Origin: Pseudomonadota bacterium
Lineage (GTDB): Bacteria; SAR324; XYD2-FULL-50-16; JAHJRI01
DNA length: 5,170 nt
Assembly (NCBI GenBank): GCA_022360105.1
Contig: JAKSDL010000469.1
Span: forward strand, 1 to 5,170
Direction: 5' to 3'
This document shows positions 1 to 4,873 of the stretch, in pieces (positions within the stretch are counted from its first letter, which is position 1; each line of letters starts with the position of its first letter). Made by a program: the position numbers and the translations under genes. A model generated the notes under the pieces. That model did not search any database and had not been told where the DNA came from. It was given only the letters and a program-made list of their open reading frames with translations.

Positions 1-324
1 CATAACGTCACAATCAAATGTTTTCTAACTCACATTTCCGGGATAAGAATAATCTTGCTTCGTCCTCGAACACGAGCTTTAATCCCGGTTTTCAAAGGGT
101 TATCAGTTATCGGTTTGTTGAACAACTACTCAAAATTGGAAGGAGAATGAAAAACCTTCTCGCTTATGAAGAGTCACCTTTATCTTTTGAACTATTGTTT
201 ATCAAAACAGAAAGCATAGCTTTCACCAAAAACCGACAACTGGTTGCCATGCCGTGCAATTTCGAATAGGTATTGTTAACACTGGGAAGTTGGCACATGT
301 GAAGACAACCTTAAAATGTGTGTT
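1..324. other. Intergenic stretch without a convincing gene
   Basis: This segment lies downstream of the minus-strand TatD-family gene. It contains open frames up to 83 codons on the plus strand, but none has recognisable protein motifs. A purine-rich AAGGAG (140-145) sits only one base before an ATG at 147 that opens 40 codons, which is too close for a normal ribosome binding site. An inverted repeat at 38-88 is listed separately. Short palindromes (GTTAAC near 275, CACATGTG at 294-301) are present but not diagnostic. I see no U-tract terminator for the minus-strand gene. Confidence 0.5.
38..88 (+). repeat. Imperfect inverted repeat, possible hairpin
   Basis: CCGGGAT (38-44) is repeated inverted as ATCCCGG (82-88). 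Inside it, GCT/AGC (57-59 with 75-77) and CGT/ACG (61-63 with 72-74) can pair with a one-base bulge around a loop of about eight bases. On the plus strand the outer arm is followed by TTTT, so it could be a weak terminator for a gene left of the window. The run of T is short and the two stems are separated by long unpaired stretches, so function is uncertain. Confidence 0.3.
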
Positions 325-1152
325 CTAAGAGTTGGCTTGTTTCAGGAAGTCGTTTATATCGTACCTCAATCCACCGAAAGCAATAGTTTTTCCGTAGAGC
401 TTGTACGTGTTGCTCAATGTTACAAGCAAAACGGTATCAAGCGGTTCATTTTTCAGTTTGGCTATCGTTTCAGCCACAATTCTAATGTTAGCCGGTACAT
501 TTCGTTTATCCGGGTCCGGTCCCAAAACCGGACTGTTTGTTTCCAGCAGGATTGAATCCAGTGGAAGCTTTTTTACCAGATTTTGTTTTTGCTCGGAATA
601 AACAATGGAAGGTGGAATGGAAAAATAATACCCTGCTTCGACAGCTTTCATGGCATCTGCGGTGGAGCCGTCGTAAGTATGCAATTGAACTTGTTTGGCT
701 TGCTTTTGAGTCAGTATATCGATGGCTTCTTTTCCTGCAAGTCGGGAGTGGACATTGAGAGGTAAATCCATCTCCTCTGCCAGTTCTACAAACCTGGAGA
801 AGATTTCCCGCTGGGCTTCTCTCTGTTGCCTGTCTTTAACGACTTTGTAATCCAGGCCCACTTCTCCGATAGCAATCAGCTTCTTTGAGTTTTTGACAAT
901 AAAGTTCTCGACCTCTTCGGCCTGTTTGGTATCGACAACACCTGGAAACAATCCTGCCGCAGGGAGCAGTTCCGGATGGACCTTTGAGAGCTTTAAATTG
1001 ATCTGGGCTCCTTTGAGGTTCTCACTGACTGTAACAATCCCGATAACACCCGACGCCCTCGATTCGACCAGAACATTGGAACGGTCGAATCGGAACAGGA
1101 TGTCGTCCAGATGAGTATGTGTGTCTATTATCCCGATATGATTGGAATTCAA
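325..1152 (-). CDS. TatD-family metal-dependent hydrolase (archaeal-like type)
   Basis: 275-residue protein of the TatD DNase/metallohydrolase family (TIM barrel, usually about 260 residues), probably cytoplasmic. Visible motifs are DTHTHLD (residues 10-16; HxH metal ligands H12 and H14), GEVGLDY (96-102; bridging E97), NVHSR (H135) and QLHTYDG (H158). The family normally ends its active site with LETDSP; here it is LLETNSP, so the conserved metal-binding Asp is Asn206 (codon AAC). The following RNEP motif is RNVP (217-220). The YYFSIPPSIV stretch (175-184) and SPVLGPDP resemble, from memory, archaeal rather than E. coli TatD proteins. The start is TTG: no in-frame ATG lies upstream before the conserved N-terminus, and AAGGA (complement of 1161-1165) is placed eight bases before it. 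It lies 105 bp downstream of the carboxyltransferase gene on the same strand, with its own promoter candidate between. Activity may be altered or lost; otherwise the frame is intact. Confidence 0.9.
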   Translation of the reverse strand: MNSNHIGIIDTHTHLDDILFRFDRSNVLVESRASGVIGIVTVSENLKGAQINLKLSKVHPELLPAAGLFPGVVDTKQAEEVENFIVKNSKKLIAIGEVGLDYKVVKDRQQREAQREIFSRFVELAEEMDLPLNVHSRLAGKEAIDILTQKQAKQVQLHTYDGSTADAMKAVEAGYYFSIPPSIVYSEQKQNLVKKLPLDSILLETNSPVLGPDPDKRNVPANIRIVAETIAKLKNEPLDTVLLVTLSNTYKLYGKTIAFGGLRYDINDFLKQANS

Positions 1153-1210
1153 TGGATTTATCCTTGAAGGTTTATTAAAGCCTACTTCCTTCTATTATCC
1201 ATTGAATTCC
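1144..1210 (-). repeat. Perfect 14-bp inverted repeat over a start codon
   Basis: GGAATTCAATGGAT (1144-1157) and ATCCATTGAATTCC (1197-1210) are exact inverted copies, 39 bp apart. A further GAAGG (1166-1170) and CCTTC (1188-1192) can extend the stem past an 8/4 internal loop. On the minus strand the downstream arm contains the TTG start codon of the TatD-family gene (1150-1152), and the Shine-Dalgarno AAGGA lies in the internal loop. The upstream arm overlaps the spacer and -10 box of the promoter candidate. It could act as an RNA hairpin in read-through transcripts or as a pair of protein-binding half-sites about 53 bp apart. There is no U-tract after it, so it is not a canonical terminator. 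Confidence 0.8.
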
Positions 1211-1222
1211 CTTTCTATTCAA
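1194..1222 (-). promoter_or_regulatory. Sigma-70-type promoter for the TatD-family gene
   Basis: On the minus strand TTGAAT (complement of 1217-1222) and GATAAT (complement of 1194-1199) are separated by exactly 17 bp, matching -35 and -10 consensus at 4/6 and 5/6. The predicted transcript starts near 1187 and gives a leader of about 35 bases that includes AAGGA eight bases before the TTG start. Such a transcript would omit the upstream arm of the 14-bp inverted repeat. Confidence 0.5.
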
Positions 1223-1257
1223 CTAAAATCTAACGTTTGACCAAATAGGAAAACGGT

Positions 1258-2796
1258 TTATAACGGAATACAACCGTGTTTATGCTTTTTCAGGACAGGT
1301 TTTTTCTCCCGTGCCAGTTCAAAGGATTGAATTAGCTTCTGCCTTGTTTCATCCGGATGTAGAATGGCATCGATGTAACCCTTGGAAGCTGGATTGTATG
1401 GATTGGAAAACTTCTCTTTATATTCCTCGATCTTCTGTTGACGAACCGCCTCAGGATCATCCGCTTCCCTGATCTCTTTGGCAAAAATAATACTGCAGGC
1501 ACTTTCCGGCCCCATAACGGCGACTTCAGCAGTCGGCAACGCATACACAAAATCAGTCTTCAGATGTTTGGAGGACATGGCAATATAACCACCCCCAAAC
1601 GCCTTTCTCAGAATTACACTGATTTTAGGCACCGAAGCTTCTGAATAAGCATAGATCATCTTCGCCCCGTGCCGAATAATTCCTGCATGCTCCTGGTCAA
1701 CACCCGGCAAGTATCCAGGAAGATCAACCAGGGTTAACAAAGGGATTCCAAATGCGTCACAGAATCGCACGAAACTGGCGGCCTTGTCAGAGGAATCAAC
1801 ATCGAGACATCCGGCTTTGACTTTTGGCTGGTTGGCAATGATTCCGATTGAATCACCATCAAGTCTGGCGAAACCTACTACCACGTTTGCGGCAAACAAT
1901 TCCTGAACTTCAAAAAACTCGGAACCGTCTACCAGGGTCTTGATGACATCCTTAACATCATACGATTTTCTTGAATCATCGGGGATGATGTTGGCGAGTT
2001 TGAACTTGGATTTGGGAGGAATGGGCTTGGATTTGGGCACCTTGGCATCCCAGGCGGAGGGAATATAGCTTAACAGCTTTCGTATCTGGGCAAAGGTGTC
2101 ATATTCGCTTTCTGAGTAAAAATGAGCATTCCCGGCTACCCCATTATGAACCTTTGCTCCGCCCAAGTCTTCAGCACTGACTTTCTCACTCAAAACCGAT
2201 TCAATTACTTTTGGTCCGGTTACAAACATGCGTGAAAGTTTGTCAACCATAAATACAAAGTCGGTAATTGCCGGAGAATAAACAGCCCCACCGGCACACG
2301 GTCCCATAATCACTGAAATCTGTGGGATCTTGCCACTGTTCAGCGTGTTTCTGATAAAGATATCTCCGTAACCAGCAAGAGAATCAACTCCTTCCTGGAT
2401 TCTGGCCCCACCGGAATCATTGATGCCGATAATCGGCATGCCCATTTCGGAAGCCATATCCATAATTTTTGTGATCTTTGCCGCATGCATTCGTCCCAGT
2501 GAACCACCCTGAACGGTGAAGTCCTGGGCATAAACACTTACAGGCCTGCCGTCGATTTTTCCAAATCCCGTAATCACTCCGTCACCAGCCAGCTTTTGTT
2601 TGTCCAAGCCGAAATCCCTTCCGCTATGTTCAACAAACAGATCAATTTCATTAAAACTGTCAGGATCCAGCAGCTGGTTTACTCTCTCACGAGCGGTTAA
2701 CAGGCCGCTCCTCTTTCTTAGGGCTAATTTGTCCTCTCCTCCTCCCTTGATTAAAACACTGACCTTATCGAGAAAGGTTGAAATCTTTTCGAACAT
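1258..2796 (-). CDS. Acyl-CoA carboxylase carboxyltransferase (beta) subunit
   Basis: 512-residue biotin-dependent carboxyltransferase of the PccB/MmdA type (family length about 510-530). It transfers carboxyl between carboxybiotin and an acyl-CoA such as propionyl-CoA/methylmalonyl-CoA, in a cytoplasmic or membrane-associated complex. Two crotonase-like halves are visible. The first includes GINDSGGARIQEG (124-136) and the oxyanion-hole loop GPCAGGAVYSP (165-175). The second includes LPGYLPGVDQEHAG (359-372), KAFGGGYIAMSSKHL (398-412) and PTAEVAVMGPE (421-431). The C-terminus KHGCIPL resembles the family's usual KHGNIPL ending. The residue after GGGY is Ile405; in Streptomyces PccB it is Asp (D422), a known specificity position, so the acyl substrate (propionyl, acetyl or methylmalonyl-CoA) is not settled. 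I chose ATG at 2796 because the family starts here and GGAG (complement of 2805-2808) precedes it by eight bases; the frame stays open upstream to 2979 but that part is unlike the family. Biotin carboxylase and carrier genes are absent from the window. Confidence 0.95.
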   Translation of the reverse strand: MFEKISTFLDKVSVLIKGGGEDKLALRKRSGLLTARERVNQLLDPDSFNEIDLFVEHSGRDFGLDKQKLAGDGVITGFGKIDGRPVSVYAQDFTVQGGSLGRMHAAKITKIMDMASEMGMPIIGINDSGGARIQEGVDSLAGYGDIFIRNTLNSGKIPQISVIMGPCAGGAVYSPAITDFVFMVDKLSRMFVTGPKVIESVLSEKVSAEDLGGAKVHNGVAGNAHFYSESEYDTFAQIRKLLSYIPSAWDAKVPKSKPIPPKSKFKLANIIPDDSRKSYDVKDVIKTLVDGSEFFEVQELFAANVVVGFARLDGDSIGIIANQPKVKAGCLDVDSSDKAASFVRFCDAFGIPLLTLVDLPGYLPGVDQEHAGIIRHGAKMIYAYSEASVPKISVILRKAFGGGYIAMSSKHLKTDFVYALPTAEVAVMGPESACSIIFAKEIREADDPEAVRQQKIEEYKEKFSNPYNPASKGYIDAILHPDETRQKLIQSFELAREKKPVLKKHKHGCIPL

Positions 2797-2804
2797 AAGA
2801 ATCG

Positions 2805-2808
2805 CTCC
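2805..2808 (-). promoter_or_regulatory. Ribosome binding site deciding the carboxyltransferase start
   Basis: GGAG on the minus strand lies eight bases before ATG at 2796. It supports this internal start over the ATG at 2979 of the longer open frame, whose extra 61 residues have no family resemblance and are encoded by the hairpin region. Confidence 0.7.
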
Positions 2809-2842
2809 AAGTGAATGATAGCTGAATAAGCAAAAGAAAGGA

Positions 2843-2924
2843 GGGAGAGGCTCATACCGATTATTAAAGTGTTTGGAAAGAAAGGGAGTTTTAAAGCAGT
2901 GATAATCGGTAAGAGGTCTCTCCC
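2843..2924 (-). repeat. Long imperfect hairpin in the carboxyltransferase leader
   Basis: Two arms can form about 20 base pairs: GGGAGAG (2843-2849) with CTCTCCC (2918-2924), CTC (2851-2853) with GAG (2913-2915), and TACCGATTAT (2855-2864) with ATAATCGGTA (2902-2911). They are interrupted only by an A/A mismatch and a 1/2 internal loop. The central 37 bases (2865-2901) form the loop, where TAAA/TTTA could pair further. In the minus-strand transcript it ends about 46 bases before the ATG. The sequence after it is pyrimidine-rich (UCCUUUCUUUU) rather than a clean U-tract, so a terminator/attenuator role is possible but not shown. It could also be a small palindromic repeat element or a spaced operator pair. 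Confidence 0.75.
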
Positions 2925-2943
2925 TGCAACTGATTTTTTCCTT

Positions 2944-2982
2944 GTGATGCCTGATTAATTTTAGGTGTGGATCAGGCACACC
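2944..2982 (-). promoter_or_regulatory. Two mutually exclusive hairpins in the same leader
   Basis: TGCCTGAT (2948-2955) pairs perfectly with ATCAGGCA (2971-2978), and GTG/CAC (2944-2946 with 2979-2981) extends it past a one-base bulge to 11 bp. A competing hairpin is GGTGTG (2964-2969) with CACACC (2977-2982). Both use bases 2977-2981, so only one can form. In minus-strand RNA the GGTGUG/CACACC stem would form first as it is transcribed. This arrangement is typical of leaders that switch structure, but the ligand or factor is unknown and no known riboswitch core is recognised. Confidence 0.45.
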
Positions 2983-2993
2983 GGATACCTGGA

Positions 2994-3022
2994 AAAATAT
3001 CGTATTTGAACTTGAATAGCAA
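2994..3022 (-). promoter_or_regulatory. Weak promoter candidate for the carboxyltransferase gene
   Basis: On the minus strand TTGCTA (complement of 3017-3022) and TATTTT (complement of 2994-2999) are 17 bp apart, each matching the sigma-70 consensus at 4/6. It would give a leader of about 190 bases with the long hairpin and probably the competing hairpins. The region is A/T-rich, so a chance match is quite possible. Confidence 0.25.
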
Positions 3023-3170
3023 ATTTGTTGCGTACAATGACAATTAGATTACAAAAGCCATGCCCTTTTTTAATTTTTGAGTTAAGTAATTGTAATTATG
3101 GTGTAAAAATATGTTTTTTGGCTAATTTGTTTTTTGCGATAGATGATGGTGTTGTGGAAATTAGGTATAT

Positions 3171-3198
3171 TTGGTATGCATAACTTGTATATTATAAC
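3171..3198 (+). promoter_or_regulatory. Promoter candidate for the sigma-54 activator gene
   Basis: TTGGTA (3171-3176) and TATAAC (3193-3198) are separated by 16 bp, matching -35 at 4/6 and -10 at 5/6. The predicted start near 3205 lies about 28 bases before ATG 3233, which supports that start over the upstream in-frame ATG codons at 3143 and 3176. Confidence 0.4.
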
Positions 3199-3219
3199 TG
3201 TCAAGCCAGTCAAAATCAA
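3191..3219 (-). promoter_or_regulatory. Best promoter candidate toward the carboxyltransferase gene
   Basis: The minus strand reads TTGATT (complement of 3214-3219), 17 bp, then a perfect TATAAT (complement of 3191-3196). Transcription would begin near 3184, giving a leader of nearly 390 bases through both structured regions. Its -10 box overlaps the -10 of the plus-strand candidate at 3193-3198, so the two divergent promoters could exclude one another. Confidence 0.45.
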
Positions 3220-3238
3220 AACAAGCCAAATCATGCCA
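3202..3238 (+). repeat. Short phased direct repeats at the activator start
   Basis: CAAGCCA occurs at 3202-3208 and 3222-3228, with a related CATGCCA at 3232-3238 that includes the chosen start codon. Spacing is 20 and 10 bp, i.e. two and one helical turns. Intervening sequence is A/C-rich with no Shine-Dalgarno motif. It may be a binding site for a regulator (possibly autoregulation) or simply low-complexity leader sequence. Confidence 0.3.
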
Positions 3239-4714
3239 AAACAAGAAACCCTTTCCAGGGAAGACAGAGAATTCTTTTCCCTGGTGAGGAAAGCGATCAT
3301 TACCAATCCATTCAGCTCGGAAAGGCAGCATCTCGATATGAAAATTGCCGGATTTCCGGCTGTCAAAAGCGGACCTCATGATATCGAAACAACCGTCGCG
3401 GTGATTGAACAGAGAATTTCCGATCTGGAGAAAAAGCACGATAGAATTATTCAAATTTACCGCAACGAAGACCGGTATTTAATGGAAGTAGCCGTTCAAT
3501 TCTGGTTTTATTATCGCTTTCGCCGAGGATTTGATCGACATATTCGCAAACAGGAACACGCAGGGGATGAACCAATAAAGCTGGATCTGTTTTCCGAGAT
3601 GCAGGAATTTTTGCAAGTCAGGGGCTTTGAAGAGGAGGGCATCCAAAGAGCCATCGAGCATTCGTTCCAATTTCGGCGGGCCTTCCATTTCATCAATAGG
3701 AACCTGGTCGGGAAAAGCCCTGCCATGAGACAACTGCGCTACAATTTGTGGAACAATGTGTTTACCCATAATGTGGATCTATACCGACGTTTCCTGATGA
3801 ACCGCATGGAAGACTTCTCAAGTTTGATTCTAGGCGAAACAGGAACAGGAAAAGGGACTGTTGCTGCGGCCATTGGCAGATCGGGCTACATCCCTTTTGA
3901 TATGAGGAAGCAATGCTTTGTGGAAAGTTTCATGCAGTCTTTTTTATCGATCAATCTCTCCCAATTCCCTGAAACCCTGATCGAATCTGAACTGTTTGGT
4001 CATCGCAAAGGATCATTTACTGGCGCGATTGATGATTATATAGGTGTTTTTGGGAGGTGCAGCGTATACGGAGCTATCTTTCTGGATGAAATCGGCGAAT
4101 TGTCTCATCCCGTCCAAATTAAATTGTTACAGGTGTTACAAGATAGGGTGTTTTACCCGGTTGGAAGCAGGCAAAAGGAACGTTTTCAAGGAAGGGTGAT
4201 AGCGGCAACCAACCGTTCTCTTGAAGATTTGCGCAACAAGCAGATCTTCAGGGACGATTTTTACTACAGAATGTGTACGGACATAATTTCCGTACCTTCC
4301 CTCCATCGGCGCATTCAGGAAGACTCCTCAGAACTGGATGATTTGCTGGACGTCATCGTCAAACGGATTGTGGGGGAGGATTCCGCAGAATTAACCAATC
4401 TGGTTAAATCCGTGGTTCATGACCAGCTTGGAAAGGATTATCCTTGGTATGGCAATGTCAGGGAGCTGGAACAATGTGTAAGAAGAGTGATTTTGAAAAA
4501 GCGATACAGCGGTGACATGAAAGAACTGGATGATACCTTATGCACGCAGCTGATCAAAGGCATGGAAGCGGGGGAGATCTCCGCGCAGAATCTAACGGCA
4601 GGTTATTGTAAATTATTGTATGATCGATTTGGTACTTATGAAGAAGTAGCAAAAAGGACCAGTCTGGATCGCAGAACGGCAACCAAGTATATAAAATCAT
4701 GGGAACAGATTTGA
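3233..4714 (+). CDS. Sigma-54-dependent AAA+ transcriptional activator, unknown N-terminal domain
   Basis: 493-residue regulator expected to remodel RNA polymerase-sigma-54 closed complexes by ATP hydrolysis. Residues 1-157 match no sensor domain I recognise (no receiver, GAF, PAS or FHA signature); they are charged and mostly helical, with an aromatic patch QFWFYYRFRRGF (89-100). The AAA+ domain has Walker A GETGTGKG (201-208, Gly where most members have Glu), GSFTGA (260-265, variant of the sigma-54-contacting GAFTGA loop), Walker B FLDEIGE (283-289), AATNR (324-328) and arginine-finger candidates R340 and R346 in FRDDFYYR. YPWYGNVRELEQCVRR is the usual C-terminal AAA+ signature. The C-terminus (467-493, GTYEEVAKRTSLDRRTATKYI) is a helix-turn-helix of Fis-like type. 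Start: no ribosome binding site is visible for any in-frame ATG; 3233 is chosen because it lies just downstream of the promoter candidate and begins the hydrophilic protein. ATG 3143 would add 30 residues from promoter-like DNA. It is divergent from the carboxyltransferase gene; targets are unknown. Confidence 0.9.
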   Translation: MPKQETLSREDREFFSLVRKAIITNPFSSERQHLDMKIAGFPAVKSGPHDIETTVAVIEQRISDLEKKHDRIIQIYRNEDRYLMEVAVQFWFYYRFRRGFDRHIRKQEHAGDEPIKLDLFSEMQEFLQVRGFEEEGIQRAIEHSFQFRRAFHFINRNLVGKSPAMRQLRYNLWNNVFTHNVDLYRRFLMNRMEDFSSLILGETGTGKGTVAAAIGRSGYIPFDMRKQCFVESFMQSFLSINLSQFPETLIESELFGHRKGSFTGAIDDYIGVFGRCSVYGAIFLDEIGELSHPVQIKLLQVLQDRVFYPVGSRQKERFQGRVIAATNRSLEDLRNKQIFRDDFYYRMCTDIISVPSLHRRIQEDSSELDDLLDVIVKRIVGEDSAELTNLVKSVVHDQLGKDYPWYGNVRELEQCVRRVILKKRYSGDMKELDDTLCTQLIKGMEAGEISAQNLTAGYCKLLYDRFGTYEEVAKRTSLDRRTATKYIKSWEQI

Positions 4715-4721
4715 GGCAGAT

Positions 4722-4747
4722 GAAGCATTAATCAGGAACATGGCTTC
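4722..4747 (+). terminator. Weak terminator candidate after the activator gene
   Basis: GAAGC (4722-4726) pairs with GCTTC (4743-4747), extended by AT/AT past a bulged G, and is followed by TATTTTATT. The stem is short and the loop long, so termination would be inefficient; it is the only such structure between the two genes. Confidence 0.25.
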
Positions 4748-4864
4748 TATTTTATTGCATAGAAATAAACGCGAATGCTAATACAAATAAGTGGTTCCAT
4801 GGGGTGAATGAACATTGATTTTTGTGGGCAGGCATTTGCTTGAAAAGATCGATTTAAATTTGAC

Positions 4865-4868
4865 GGAG
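4865..4868 (+). promoter_or_regulatory. Ribosome binding site of rubrerythrin
   Basis: GGAG lies five bases before ATG 4874, which begins the conserved N-terminus. Another ATG at 4870 is in a different frame and too close to the site. Confidence 0.7.
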
Positions 4869-4873
4869 AATGT

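Larger units (their letters stand above)
4715..4873 (+). other. Intergenic region before rubrerythrin
   Basis: This 159-bp gap holds the weak hairpin listed at 4722-4747 and the rubrerythrin ribosome binding site. TTGCAT (4755-4760) with TAATAC (4779-4784) at 18 bp is a poor promoter match (3/6 each). I see no PerR/Fur-like palindrome and no -24/-12 sigma-54 element. An 11-codon ORF at 4808 has no features of interest. Confidence 0.4.

Noticed and set aside
18..269. 83-codon plus-strand open frame, including a 40-codon version from ATG 147
   Set aside because: No recognisable motif, no usable ribosome binding site (AAGGAG is one base from the ATG), and the frame begins just after a stop at position 3. 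Not enough to call a gene.
255..285. TTCGAAT reminiscent of a tRNA T-loop
   Set aside because: The flanking bases do not pair as a T-stem and no acceptor, D or anticodon arm can be drawn around it.
1144..1210. The inverted repeat as an intrinsic terminator of the carboxyltransferase gene
   Set aside because: The minus strand has no U-tract after the downstream arm; the arm runs directly into coding sequence.
2797..2979. N-terminal extension of the carboxyltransferase to ATG 2979
   Set aside because: The 61 extra residues do not resemble the family, they are encoded by the hairpin leader, and a good ribosome binding site precedes the internal ATG 2796.
3119..3137. Possible sigma-54 (-24/-12) promoter TGGC...TTGC
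   Set aside because: The GG and GC elements are 14 bp apart instead of 10. Other TGGC matches nearby (291, and the complement near 3207 and 3227) lack the -12 GC at the right distance.
3143..3232. N-terminal extension of the sigma-54 activator to ATG 3143
   Set aside because: The added 30 residues are hydrophobic and irregular, and come from A/T-rich DNA holding overlapping promoter candidates. No ribosome binding site supports ATG 3143 or 3176. The true start remains uncertain.
3082..3454. Overlapping minus-strand open frames of 94-97 codons
   Set aside because: They lie opposite the activator gene, show no motifs, and are best explained as chance frames.
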